Source: Granulosicoccus antarcticus IMCC3135 (GTDB taxonomy: Bacteria; Pseudomonadota; Gammaproteobacteria; Granulosicoccales; Granulosicoccaceae). From it: DNA of 64,000 bases. The DNA lies in contig NZ_CP018632.1 of NCBI RefSeq assembly GCF_002215215.1, positions 7,002,501 to 7,066,500 on the forward strand, in the 5' to 3' direction. Both the position numbers and the translations under genes were made by a program. The notes beneath the pieces were generated by a model. That model had not been told where the DNA came from and made no database searches. It worked only from the letters and a program-made list of their open reading frames with translations. Positions 33,863 to 43,053 of this stretch are shown here, in pieces (position 1 is the first letter of the stretch; each line of letters starts with the position of its first letter).

Positions 33863-35101
33863 TTATTGTGTATTCAACGCATCCACTGGTTTCATCTTCG
33901 CCGCTCTGCGAGCCGGCAAATAGCCAGACAGTACCCCCACCACGATCGACACAAGTAGAGCACCCACGATACTGATCAAGGAGGGCATGACTGGAAAGCC
34001 TGTAACCACAGCCAGTGCGACACTGGCCAGACCACCCAGCAGCAAACCGAGTAATCCGCCTGTGACACTGATCAAGCCGGCTTCAAGCAGGAATTGCATC
34101 AGGATGTCACGCTCAGTAGCACCAATGGCTTTCCTGACACCAATCTCGCGAGTACGCTCCAGTACCGAGGTACCCATCATGTTCATGATGCCCATGCCTC
34201 CGACCAGCAAAGAGATTGAGGCCGCCACGATACCAATGACCGCGACACCGCCAAGAATACGATTGGCGGTAACAATATAAGTCGACATAGTCCCCGAATC
34301 GTATTCAAAGCCATCCGGGTGACGTTGCTTCAGGCGTTGCCTGACTCGCTGTGCAACGGTTTCTGCCTCTTCAAAAACATCCACTTCCAATTGCAAACTG
34401 CCAATCTCCTTACTCCCCTTCATGAGCTGTAGAGTCGTGTAGGGGATGAGAATACGATCATTGGCATTTTGGCCACCGGCCGAGCCAATGCTCGACAAAA
34501 AGTCCCGACTCTTCGATGCCAAGACACCAATGACCAGAAACCTGCGCCCGGTGATGCGTATTGTCTGGCCCACCGGATCCTGGCTTGCATCCAGAACGCG
34601 TTCAACGATGGTGGGAGCGACAAGCGCTACCGGACGACGTTCCTGTATATCCAGCGAGTTGAAGAACCGGCCATCGAGTAGCTCATCATTGACGATGGAC
34701 GGGTAATCACGCCCAACCCCCAGTACCTGCGCCTGACTACTACGTCGGGCCTGACTGGCCTGTTGTCGACCCGACAAGTTGATGACAGGTGACATGTTGC
34801 GGATACCCAGTACCTCACGCTCCTTCTGCAGACTGACAAAGTCACTACTCACAATACCGCTTCCCTGCCGTTGAGCGCGGCCATTGTTCTCCGTGCGCCT
34901 GTCTCTGTAGACCCATACCGAATTGAGACCGAAAGTCTCCAGTTCGGAATAGATGACATAGCTGCCACCCTTGCTGATCGTACTAACCGCCATGACAGCC
35001 GCAATACCAATAGTGATACCCAGAACGCTCAAAGCGGTACGCAGCTTGTGATCGAACAGTGCGTCCATGGCTTGCTGAAGACTATCCAGAAAACGATTCA
35101 T
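33863..35101 (-). CDS. MacB-like ABC transporter permease
   Basis: This 412-residue protein has an N-terminal helix (ALDHKLRTALSVLGITIGIAAVMAV region), a periplasmic MacB_PCD-type domain, and three C-terminal FtsX helices (GGVAVIGIVAASISLLVGGMG onward), with RTREIGVRKAIGATERDIL between them. This is the permease of a tripartite MacAB-type pump with a separate ATPase. The start ATG at 35101 overlaps the ATPase stop (ATGA). It is the last gene of the adaptor-ATPase-permease operon. Confidence 0.92.
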   Translation of the reverse strand: MNRFLDSLQQAMDALFDHKLRTALSVLGITIGIAAVMAVSTISKGGSYVIYSELETFGLNSVWVYRDRRTENNGRAQRQGSGIVSSDFVSLQKEREVLGIRNMSPVINLSGRQQASQARRSSQAQVLGVGRDYPSIVNDELLDGRFFNSLDIQERRPVALVAPTIVERVLDASQDPVGQTIRITGRRFLVIGVLASKSRDFLSSIGSAGGQNANDRILIPYTTLQLMKGSKEIGSLQLEVDVFEEAETVAQRVRQRLKQRHPDGFEYDSGTMSTYIVTANRILGGVAVIGIVAASISLLVGGMGIMNMMGTSVLERTREIGVRKAIGATERDILMQFLLEAGLISVTGGLLGLLLGGLASVALAVVTGFPVMPSLISIVGALLVSIVVGVLSGYLPARRAAKMKPVDALNTQ

Positions 35102-35859
35102 GAGCGTTTTACCTGCTCGGTCTTCACATCAGCATCACTTGAATCTGCACTTGCCAGAACTCGAACATTACCGCCTGGACGATCATCAACAATACGTCCA
35201 TCCTTGAGCCGAATGATCCGGCTGGCAAAATCTGCTATTTCCTGCTCGTGAGTGACCATGACAATCGTTTTACCCTGCGCGTGCAAAGTACAGAAAAGCT
35301 GCATGATCTCCAGCCCGGTTTCGCTATCCAGACTACCTGTCGGCTCATCGGCAATGATGACATCCGGCTCATTGACCAGTGCCCGGGCAATCGCAACCCG
35401 TTGCTGCTGACCGCCCGAGAGTTCTACCGGACGGTGTGATACCCGATCAGCCAGGCCGACATGACTCAATTTTTCCAGTGCTCTTGCGCGGCGCTCCACC
35501 CGATTGATACCCGCATAGATCAACGGCAACTCGACATTACGCAGCGCACTGAACTGGCCAATCAGGTTGAAGTTCTGGAACACAAAGCCGATACCTTGTC
35601 CGCGTAATTGTGCAAGTCCGTCACTATCGAGACTCTCTACCTTTTCGCCCGCAAAACGGTATTCACCGCTATCAAAAACATCCAGGCAGGCGATCAGATT
35701 TAGCAAGGTGCTCTTGCCCGAACCGGAGGGCCCCATGATGGCAACAAATTCACCGGCATCAATGCTCAGATCAACACCGTGTAATACGTCCACCGATACA
35801 CTACCGCTCTGGAACGATTTGTTTATTCCCGTCAGACTGATCACAGTTGTCGCATACAC
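35098..35859 (-). CDS. ABC transporter ATPase (LolD/MacB type)
   Basis: This 253-residue ATPase has Walker [13 protein letters not shown], the Q-loop in [11 protein letters not shown], the signature [17 protein letters not shown], Walker [13 protein letters not shown] and the H-loop VTHEQEIA. It energises the MacB-like permease encoded next. The start appears to be GTG at 35859, 40 bp after the adaptor stop. Some 25 extra C-terminal residues are polar and unassigned. Confidence 0.93.
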   Translation of the reverse strand: MYATTVISLTGINKSFQSGSVSVDVLHGVDLSIDAGEFVAIMGPSGSGKSTLLNLIACLDVFDSGEYRFAGEKVESLDSDGLAQLRGQGIGFVFQNFNLIGQFSALRNVELPLIYAGINRVERRARALEKLSHVGLADRVSHRPVELSGGQQQRVAIARALVNEPDVIIADEPTGSLDSETGLEIMQLFCTLHAQGKTIVMVTHEQEIADFASRIIRLKDGRIVDDRPGGNVRVLASADSSDADVKTEQVKRS

Positions 35860-35899
35860 TTGCAGTGGTTTGACAGGCCGTTACCCTGGCTGTTCTGTC

Positions 35900-36964
35900 T
35901 CACCGGCGTGGACTCACAACCAGGCCATCATGCAACTGTTGTCCGCCCGGAATGATGACCTCGTCGCCCTCGATCAATCCATCGACAACTTCAGCTTCAC
36001 TCAAGCTGCTCAACCCGATGCTGACATTGCGTTGCTCTGCACGATCACCCTGGAGCACGAAAGCAATGAATTCACCAGAGGTCTCTTCTTGCAATGCCTG
36101 AAACGGTACCACCAGCACATCTTCTACCTGCTCCAGTGACAGATCTACATCCACCTCCTGTCCCAACAACAAGGCAGGAGCACCTTCTCCGGGCGGAAAA
36201 CGGACAGCAACAACCTTGCCTTCCGTATCATCGTCGGTAACCGTAGGAGCAATCCAGTCAAGCATGCTGCTCCAGTGAATGTCAGAGTTGACCTCAGATG
36301 TCAGCTCAACCTTCTGTCCGACACTCAGCCTGGGCCAGTCAGTGGCGTTGACGGGGGTTTCGATCACCATTCCTTCTGTCGCCACGACCGTGAACAATGC
36401 TTGCCCGGCCTCCAGCCATTGGCCGGTCTCAGCGCTTTGCTGAATGACCGTGCCATCGTAGGGCGATCTGATCAAGGCATTATCCAGTCGTAACTGATTC
36501 AAGGTCAGGGTAGCCTGCGCCGCCTGCAGAGATGCCTCGGCAGCAAGTCTGGCATCCAGACTGTCATCCAGCGCCTGTTCCGAGGCGTTTTCCTCACGAA
36601 ACAGGAGTTTGGTTCGCTCGTAGTTTCTGGAGCTTGCATCAACAGCTTGTTGCTGCAATACCAACTCGGCACTCGCCTTGTCCAGCAGCGCCTTGGCTTG
36701 GCGCGAGTCCAGCTCTGCCAGCACGCTACCGGCCTTCACCACATCGCCCTCCCGTGCCCGGATCGCCATGATTTCACCATCGAGCAGGGCGGTCAGAATA
36801 ACAGTGCGGTCATTGATAACCTTGCCGGTCAATTGCAGTCGCGAGTCAATATTGCCGCGTGCAACACTTACCGTATCCACCATGATTGCCGAATCCCCCT
36901 TCTGCAATACATAGGTGCCTGCCACGGTTACCACAAGCAATAGAGCGAGCACGATCTTCCACAC
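35900..36964 (-). CDS. Periplasmic adaptor of the MacA/RND family
   Basis: This 354-residue membrane-fusion protein has an N-terminal anchor helix (IVLALLLVVTVAGTYVL), a biotinyl-lipoyl half (LDGEIMAIRAREGDVVKAGSVLAELD), an alpha-hairpin (residues about 90-150), its lipoyl partner half (SPYDGTVIQQSAETGQWL) and beta-barrel domains. It links the MacB-like permease to an outer-membrane channel, which is not encoded here. The start is GTG at 36964. The pump's substrate is unknown. Confidence 0.9.
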   Translation of the reverse strand: MWKIVLALLLVVTVAGTYVLQKGDSAIMVDTVSVARGNIDSRLQLTGKVINDRTVILTALLDGEIMAIRAREGDVVKAGSVLAELDSRQAKALLDKASAELVLQQQAVDASSRNYERTKLLFREENASEQALDDSLDARLAAEASLQAAQATLTLNQLRLDNALIRSPYDGTVIQQSAETGQWLEAGQALFTVVATEGMVIETPVNATDWPRLSVGQKVELTSEVNSDIHWSSMLDWIAPTVTDDDTEGKVVAVRFPPGEGAPALLLGQEVDVDLSLEQVEDVLVVPFQALQEETSGEFIAFVLQGDRAEQRNVSIGLSSLSEAEVVDGLIEGDEVIIPGGQQLHDGLVVSPRR

Positions 36965-37081
36965 TGTTCATCACCGCCTTTGAGAATCCGATAGCCCACG
37001 GTACTGCAAATGCCGACTCCTGCCTAGCTCGTGAGAAAACCGTAAGTTACGGGCCTATGGTGTCGCCATCTCGCCAAGGCA

Positions 37082-37846
37082 TCAAGGCAGCCAGCCTGCT
37101 CGCAACATCCAGTACAGTGTCTCGGATGCCGTACCCCATATCAGCAGATCATCAAAAGGGCTCTCGGCGCTTACCGATTGTTCCAGCAAAGTGAATACGG
37201 TATCGGCATCCTGATTCTCGGACTGTTCACCAGCAGATGAGGCATCCGCCCCTGTCGAAAACACAACGAACGTAAGTTGATTGGCACGCGTATCAGTGCC
37301 CGGGCAGCGCGCGCCGACAGCACGGTTGCACAAGACAAGATCTGCAACCATTTCGGCAATACCGACACTCGATACCTCTCCTACTGTCGTCCAGTCCGGT
37401 TGCGAGACAGAACCTCGCTCAGCATGACTGACCAGACTAACCGCCAACTGATAGGGTCGGTTCCATGGGTCGAGCAAGGCTCCGCTGGAAGACAACGACC
37501 CTGCAAGACCCAACTCTCGTGCTGGCACACCTCCTTGTGTAATCCGGCAGTGCCCTTGCCCTACAGACCCCTGTTGCAATGCCCCTACAGGCGTCATCGT
37601 TAACCCCACTGATACCGGCAGTTGATTCAGTGCAAGAGGACAAGGCAACACTCCGCTTGCAATGACATGTGCCCATATGCCCTCCTTGATTGTCTGCAAC
37701 TGGTGTTCTGCGAGACGATAGTTCCGGTGCTTTTGCACAGCCGCCCAGGGCGTAATGGCTGCTCGGGTCAACACACCCAGTATTAATAGCACCAGCGCCA
37801 TTTCAACCAGAGTCACTCCGCGCTGACGGAACTTGTGCTCAATCAT
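37082..37846 (-). CDS. Type IV prepilin-like protein
   Basis: This protein of about 254 residues carries a class III signal, RQRGVTLVEMALVLLILGVL, with the conserved glycine cleavage site and Glu+5, so a prepilin peptidase should process it. The rest is a large pilin-like globular domain with several cysteines. ATG at 37846 overlaps the previous stop (TGATG). It is the last gene of the pilus-like operon. Its size fits a minor pilin or pseudopilin. Confidence 0.8.
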   Translation of the reverse strand: MIEHKFRQRGVTLVEMALVLLILGVLTRAAITPWAAVQKHRNYRLAEHQLQTIKEGIWAHVIASGVLPCPLALNQLPVSVGLTMTPVGALQQGSVGQGHCRITQGGVPARELGLAGSLSSSGALLDPWNRPYQLAVSLVSHAERGSVSQPDWTTVGEVSSVGIAEMVADLVLCNRAVGARCPGTDTRANQLTFVVFSTGADASSAGEQSENQDADTVFTLLEQSVSAESPFDDLLIWGTASETLYWMLRAGWLP

Positions 37847-38877
37847 CAAATGACTCGCCAGATAAAATGCAGGCGCTCATCAGACTTCCCCGTGCCAAGG
37901 CTATCCCCAGACTGCTCAAAATCAGCGCGATCCTCATCGAGCACTAGATTGCAAATACCGAGCACCTCGCCTCTACACGGCTCTGATGCGCTGATAACGA
38001 TGCGCTCATACCACCGATTTCGCACAAACCAGTGGGAGTCCAGTGGCACACCTTCCAGCTCCCAACCCTCTTCGCTAGAATCAGGCGGCAAACGCTCCAG
38101 ACACGGCTCGGACTCCTCACTCACAGATTCCGATGCAGGCTGATTAGTGACAACAGTCTCTCTTGTCGCAATGAGGCTTAACGGATCAAGCCCCTGCGCC
38201 CATTCCGAGGGCGAAGGTAGTGGCAAACACACATTCGCCGCGTGATGATTGACCTGCCAGACAAACCAGGCAGAGACCGATCGTTTGACTCCAGGCAAGA
38301 GCGACCGGCGCGTGATGGCGATCTTCGAGAAAGCCTTCTTCGACGGTCCCTGCTCGACGGGCGGTTGCCGCACCCATGCCAGGAACGGTGATGCTGTCGG
38401 TTCTCCTCGAATGATTTGATCATTGACGATACGATTCACCGGGTTGTTGATCACTCCGGATGACACGCTATATTCCAGCCGTTGAAATGGTTCGATATGA
38501 AATAGATATCGATGAGCCCCCAGGTTCACGTGTCTTGGCAGCTGCCCATTGGCAACAGAACCAGATCCACAAGGCGGGTTGGGACCGTCCCTGCCTGATG
38601 ATTGCTCCCAAGGCGCCCCTCTCACAAAGTCAGTATCCGGACAAGGCAGATGACCCGGACCTGCACCACGAGCACCGTAGTGAAATGGATAGAGTGCGGC
38701 GTAGCTCAACAAGGATTGCCGAGCTGCTTGCAGTGCGTACTGGTCAGTAGTGAATGCCGAACCGGAGACCCGATGCAAACCCGACACTTGGCCCAAACCG
38801 GTGAGACCCACACCCAGCAAGACGAACACCATCAGCAATATGGCGAAACCGGATTGCTGACTGCGAACGCTCACCAT
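37846..38877 (-). CDS. PilX/MshP-like minor pilin component
   Basis: This 343-residue protein starts SQQSGFAILLMVFVLLGVG, a prepilin-like hydrophobic N-terminus with the glycine but without Glu+5, as in GspK/PilX/MshP-type minor pilins. The remaining 300 residues are soluble and rich in Ser/Pro/Arg, with several cysteines, and match nothing I recognise. The start overlaps the preceding stop. It probably sits at the pilus tip or primes assembly; that role is inferred. Confidence 0.7.
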   Translation of the reverse strand: MVSVRSQQSGFAILLMVFVLLGVGLTGLGQVSGLHRVSGSAFTTDQYALQAARQSLLSYAALYPFHYGARGAGPGHLPCPDTDFVRGAPWEQSSGRDGPNPPCGSGSVANGQLPRHVNLGAHRYLFHIEPFQRLEYSVSSGVINNPVNRIVNDQIIRGEPTASPFLAWVRQPPVEQGPSKKAFSKIAITRRSLLPGVKRSVSAWFVWQVNHHAANVCLPLPSPSEWAQGLDPLSLIATRETVVTNQPASESVSEESEPCLERLPPDSSEEGWELEGVPLDSHWFVRNRWYERIVISASEPCRGEVLGICNLVLDEDRADFEQSGDSLGTGKSDERLHFIWRVI

Positions 38878-39590
38878 TGTTCGCCCGGCACGAGCCGATG
38901 CACTCGTCCGCCTGCATCACTCACCATCAACACACCACTGCGTGGCAGCAGCGTCAAGACAAGAGCCTCATTTTTCACACCAGAGCAATCCAGCGACAAG
39001 GGCTCTGAGGCCGTCCTTTTCCATGCCGCAGATTCAAACTGACATGGCAAATCGTTGACCAGAACACCGGCTCCACGAAGCCCAACAACCAGTCCCGAAA
39101 AATAAACCTGGTAGTTATCGACAGTACCTCCCTGTGCCATTGCAGGGCTCTGAGCTTGACGAGAAACCGGCGATTCAGGCGAAGGGGCCTTGAGCGATTC
39201 ATCGGTTTCCCCTGCCGCTATCGAATGAGCTTCTTTTCCGGCTGTCTCAAGCCCAGCTTCAGCATCCGATAGCTTGTATGAAGACTGTTCCGAGATCTGC
39301 TCTGTTACCTGTTTTCTTTGTGCTTCTGTGAAAAACAGGCGATGACCTTTAATGGCATCTTCCGAGTTTTCAGCATGGGCAAGGTTCATGGCAACCCATG
39401 AGAGCAGCAGTACGGGAAAGCTGGCACAAGTGAACACGAGCAATCTTGCACCAACACCCTCGATAACACACTCAACAACGCGGACGACAAAGCCTGTAAA
39501 AACGCGTGCAGTAACGCTCGCAGCTGAGATAAAACAAGTCAGTCCCGCATCGACTCTACAGACCACCTCCACTGTGCCTGCCCTGCTCAT
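38871..39590 (-). CDS. MshK-like accessory protein of the pilus locus
   Basis: This 239-residue protein has a long hydrophobic N-terminal part (helix around VFTCASFPVLLLSWVAMNLAHA), then RLFFTEAQRKQ and, near the C-terminus, YQVYFSGLVVGLRGAGVLVN. That last strand pattern recalls MshK/PilP-type periplasmic proteins that connect the inner-membrane platform to the secretin. The middle is Ser/Glu-rich and probably disordered. The ATG overlaps the preceding stop (ATGA). Assignment rests mostly on position and these two segments. Confidence 0.6.
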   Translation of the reverse strand: MSRAGTVEVVCRVDAGLTCFISAASVTARVFTGFVVRVVECVIEGVGARLLVFTCASFPVLLLSWVAMNLAHAENSEDAIKGHRLFFTEAQRKQVTEQISEQSSYKLSDAEAGLETAGKEAHSIAAGETDESLKAPSPESPVSRQAQSPAMAQGGTVDNYQVYFSGLVVGLRGAGVLVNDLPCQFESAAWKRTASEPLSLDCSGVKNEALVLTLLPRSGVLMVSDAGGRVHRLVPGEQW

Positions 39591-40171
39591 GCTACCGACC
39601 CGAATGGTGACTCGAACAACACAGGTGGCAATTGCGCCGCATCTCTTTCAGCACTGTCACTCCAATGATAAAAGTCGACAACGCACTGGGCACTCAGTCC
39701 CTGCTGTGTCAACCTGTGTAGCTCACAAGCTCGAGTTTCATAGGGCCACATACCGATTGAGCGATCAATGCGATCGAACATTTCCAGCAAGCCCATGGCA
39801 TGCAGAACGGCCAGATCAAGCGTTAACCTCAGCACACTGATTGATTCGCCGTTGCCCTCTTCCAGCTTGTGGGGGAGCACGCTTTGCTCATACTCAACCT
39901 GCACCACACCGGTAGGCAAAGGTTGCTGTGTCATTACCTCAACCAGCCGGATCTGCAAAGCATCCATATCCTCCTGCAAAGTATTCAGTAAAGGCGTAAT
40001 GCCTGGCGACTGCAACAGATTAAGTTGTTGTTCCAGAGTCTGGTATTGCGAACGGGTCAGTCTGACATCTTCAATCGTGTCACTGGTGGAGCTTGAGAAC
40101 CAATAGTTGCCGCCCAACCCCACAGCGAGAAAACCCAGCACGATAGCCAGGGACAGGGACCACTGCAACAT
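39587..40171 (-). CDS. MshJ/PilO-like inner-membrane platform protein
   Basis: This 194-residue protein has one N-terminal helix (LSLAIVLGFLAVGLGGNYWF), a coiled-coil stretch (SQYQTLEQQLNLLQ) and a ferredoxin-like periplasmic region (LRLTLDLAVLHAMGLLEMFDRI). This is the layout of PilO/GspM/MshJ. The stop overlaps the next gene. It should form an alignment complex with the MshI-like protein encoded just upstream. Confidence 0.7.
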   Translation of the reverse strand: MLQWSLSLAIVLGFLAVGLGGNYWFSSSTSDTIEDVRLTRSQYQTLEQQLNLLQSPGITPLLNTLQEDMDALQIRLVEVMTQQPLPTGVVQVEYEQSVLPHKLEEGNGESISVLRLTLDLAVLHAMGLLEMFDRIDRSIGMWPYETRACELHRLTQQGLSAQCVVDFYHWSDSAERDAAQLPPVLFESPFGSVA

Positions 40172-41922
40172 CAGTATGTCCTCAGCTGCAAAGAGAGGCG
40201 ATAGCTTGAATCCTCATCATCGACACGTTCGCTGGAGCGAGCCGCATTGACCGGAGATTCCATGACGTTCACCTCAACCAGACTGGGCAGCGTCTGCAGG
40301 TGAACGACAAAGGAATCCAGCACTCGTTGCTGCTCTCGCAATCCCTGCGCCTCCACATCCATCACCGTGCCAGAAATCTCCACCTGCAATTTCTCAACCG
40401 TCGAATCTGCGTGCCAAAGCTGCTCACGCTGAGGAATCTGAGACATTGCGGTAAAGGCAAGATCGATCGGCTGGTTATCAGGCATAACCGACCAGGACAG
40501 GCTGTCGAGTACAATCGCCGGATAATCATTGATGGCACTGGCTACCGTGGCAAGCACTCCGACCGCATCCATCGGCCTGGCGCTTGCGTGATCCTCAATC
40601 CGTGCAACTGAACGCACCACAAACTCGGGTCTGTCGTTCAACTCTCTCACCGATTCTGACAGTACATCTATCTTCTGAGCCAGGTGCTGCTTCTGGTCTG
40701 TCAGTTGTGCTCTTTGCCGAGCACTTGTAATCCCGTGTACAGAAGCAATGGCAACACTCGCTGTTGCCATCCAGGCGCATATCAGCGTAGCCCGCTGTAG
40801 TTTCTGAATGCGCAGACGTTGAGCATTCTGAATGATGGAAGCCTGCAGAAAATGCCTGACAAAGCGAAATTCATTCGTCAACTGCCAGCGTCTCTGGCCC
40901 GCCTGTTGTCGGTGAAATCTGCCACACACCCATACAAGCAATCGTCTCAGAGCGAGCAACCACATACCCGTCTTTTTGGGTAAAACCGTTTCACCAGGCT
41001 GCAGCTCTGAGCTGCCACCTTCAACACCGTTCAAGGCCAGAGTGTCAAATTCGACAGGGTGACCTTGACTCAACGCCGCAAGCACACTGGCTGCGTGTAG
41101 ACGCGACTCCAACTCAGGCCATGGTGCGAGCGGTACCGCTACTTGTACCGATAGCTGATTCTGCGTTATCTGCTCATTGACATGCTGCAAAGTCTCAAGC
41201 AAACCTGTCTCCACAACATCCGGACCGATAACATCAGCAGCACCTGCTGCACCTGCAACGAAAGCATCAGCAGCGCCCTCCTCACTCACCAAACGCATGA
41301 ACATTGGCACACCGCCATCTAGCAGCAAATGCCTTCGCTCGGTATCAAGCAACAGACTGAAAAGAACAGGTCCGCCATATCTACCGCCCCGAGATTCCTG
41401 ATGTGAACCTGCAAGACGTATCCCCTTGCCTGAACACTCACTCAACAACTGCAGACTGGTCGCGACATGAGTGATGCAGACATCCTGACTTTGCAGCTGA
41501 GTCAGCCATTCTTCCCAGCTGGTCGGAATGATGTGATGCACGATACTCAGCACATCAGGGGCTGCGTAAACGGGCAATTGATGAATGTTTGCCAGGGGAT
41601 AATCACGTCGCAAACGACTGGCCATTCTGTGCCGCTGTATAGTCCTTTTCCAGCCATCGGACAAGTCTTCGACTTTCACGCGATCCACTTCATCCTGGCA
41701 GGTATCGAGTACCAGCTGTACCTTGCACTCAGCCTGATTCTCTCCGACTTCTATCCACGGACAATGTGATTGCTTGCTTAGTGAGTCAGCCGTCATCTGC
41801 TCTGTAAAAGTACCCTCCAGCCGTTGTCCGTGCCAGCGGAACCAATAAGCCTGATCCCCCTGAAGTACAACTACCAGCTGATGATCTGCAGGTTTGTTTC
41901 TGAAAATTTTGAATGGATTCAT
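40171..41922 (-). CDS. MshI/PilM-PilN-like platform protein
   Basis: This 583-residue protein has a cytoplasmic N-terminal domain with an actin-like PilM flavour, a single helix at about residues 380-400 (TLICAWMATASVAIASVHGI), a coiled coil (RAQLTDQKQHLAQKIDVLSE) and a PilN-like periplasmic part. Large combined proteins of this kind are called MshI or GspL. The ATG at 41922 overlaps the GspF stop (ATGA). It presumably carries the link between the GspE-type ATPase and the periplasmic ring. Confidence 0.7.
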   Translation of the reverse strand: MNPFKIFRNKPADHQLVVVLQGDQAYWFRWHGQRLEGTFTEQMTADSLSKQSHCPWIEVGENQAECKVQLVLDTCQDEVDRVKVEDLSDGWKRTIQRHRMASRLRRDYPLANIHQLPVYAAPDVLSIVHHIIPTSWEEWLTQLQSQDVCITHVATSLQLLSECSGKGIRLAGSHQESRGGRYGGPVLFSLLLDTERRHLLLDGGVPMFMRLVSEEGAADAFVAGAAGAADVIGPDVVETGLLETLQHVNEQITQNQLSVQVAVPLAPWPELESRLHAASVLAALSQGHPVEFDTLALNGVEGGSSELQPGETVLPKKTGMWLLALRRLLVWVCGRFHRQQAGQRRWQLTNEFRFVRHFLQASIIQNAQRLRIQKLQRATLICAWMATASVAIASVHGITSARQRAQLTDQKQHLAQKIDVLSESVRELNDRPEFVVRSVARIEDHASARPMDAVGVLATVASAINDYPAIVLDSLSWSVMPDNQPIDLAFTAMSQIPQREQLWHADSTVEKLQVEISGTVMDVEAQGLREQQRVLDSFVVHLQTLPSLVEVNVMESPVNAARSSERVDDEDSSYRLSLQLRTY

Positions 41923-43013
41923 GATTGCATCACAGCGTTAATGGCTGAATCGTAGACAGGTCCCAGTACTGAAATCACAATCCACAGCAGATTGACGCCT
42001 ACCACCATCAATGTCACCGGCCCCGCCAATCTTTCGATGCGTTCGACCAGGTGTTGAGCATGACGCTGTCGTTGATCACCTGCCTGCAGCATTGCCTGAC
42101 CCAACGCACCTGCAGATTCCCCGGCAGCCAATAAACGCCGGAAAGAGGCGGGAATGAGGCTGATCCCGGACAAGGCCTCACCCAGGGAGGTACCTGCCAT
42201 CATCAAGGTTCTGGCACGAATCAAACCTTGCCCAAGGGCTTTGTTGACCACCAGATCTTCGCTGATTTTCATTGATTGCTCCAGCTCAATACCACTGCGG
42301 TACAAGCGTCCACAGACGATTGCGTAGCGACTCAGTGACAGTTCACAAATCAACGCTCCGGCAACTGGTAACCTCAACAGACAGTGATCCGAGAAGAGTT
42401 TGAAATTCGCATTGCATTGCCTGAGAGCCATCGTGCAGACAACAAGACTCGTCAGGCAAACGATCAACGGCACATACAAGCGCCCCATCCAATCAGACAA
42501 TGCCAGTAACCCACGCGTATGCCAGGCAAGATCTGCATTACCCGCAGCAAGAAAGTTTTCAAGTGAGGGCACCACGCTGATGAATAAAAAGGCAACGACT
42601 GCCAGCAGAACCAGCAAGGCAAACATCGGATAAAGCAGTACGGTGGCCATACGCGCTTTCGTCGCCCGATTCCATTCCAGTAACTCACGAGCATTGTCAC
42701 AGGCTATTGCCAGCTGCCCGTTTATTTCACCCGATCGAATCAGTGCAATGACCAAGGCACTGAAGATACGAGGCTTTGAGGCCATGGCCTCGGACAGACT
42801 TTCGCCGGCCTCGACTCTGGATGTCACACCAAGCCAGACTTGTCGAATACGCCGGTTGGTTTCCATTTCACTCAACTCCGTCAGCGCCTCACCCAAGCCC
42901 ACACCTGCAGCCAGCAAATGATGCAGGTGAAAAAGTGAAAGACTGATCGAGGCTTGTGACCCAGCAATACGCTCCTTGCTCTTTGTATTATTAATGCTAA
43001 TAGATAAACTCAT
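41919..43013 (-). CDS. Type II secretion/type IV pilus inner-membrane protein GspF/PilC
   Basis: This 364-residue protein has two T2SSF domains, the first with LSEAMASKPRIFSALVIALI and ARMATVLLYPMFALLVLLAVV, the second with SLGEALSGISLIPASFRRLL and three helices in all. An excellent ribosome site AAGGAGG stands eight bases before ATG at 43013, so the longer frame up to 43115 is not the real start. It forms the assembly platform that the ATPase turns or pushes. Confidence 0.9.
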   Translation of the reverse strand: MSLSISINNTKSKERIAGSQASISLSLFHLHHLLAAGVGLGEALTELSEMETNRRIRQVWLGVTSRVEAGESLSEAMASKPRIFSALVIALIRSGEINGQLAIACDNARELLEWNRATKARMATVLLYPMFALLVLLAVVAFLFISVVPSLENFLAAGNADLAWHTRGLLALSDWMGRLYVPLIVCLTSLVVCTMALRQCNANFKLFSDHCLLRLPVAGALICELSLSRYAIVCGRLYRSGIELEQSMKISEDLVVNKALGQGLIRARTLMMAGTSLGEALSGISLIPASFRRLLAAGESAGALGQAMLQAGDQRQRHAQHLVERIERLAGPVTLMVVGVNLLWIVISVLGPVYDSAINAVMQS

Positions 43014-43053
43014 GCTCCGTACCTCCTTGTAGTGAGCGTGAAAAGCATTGGCC

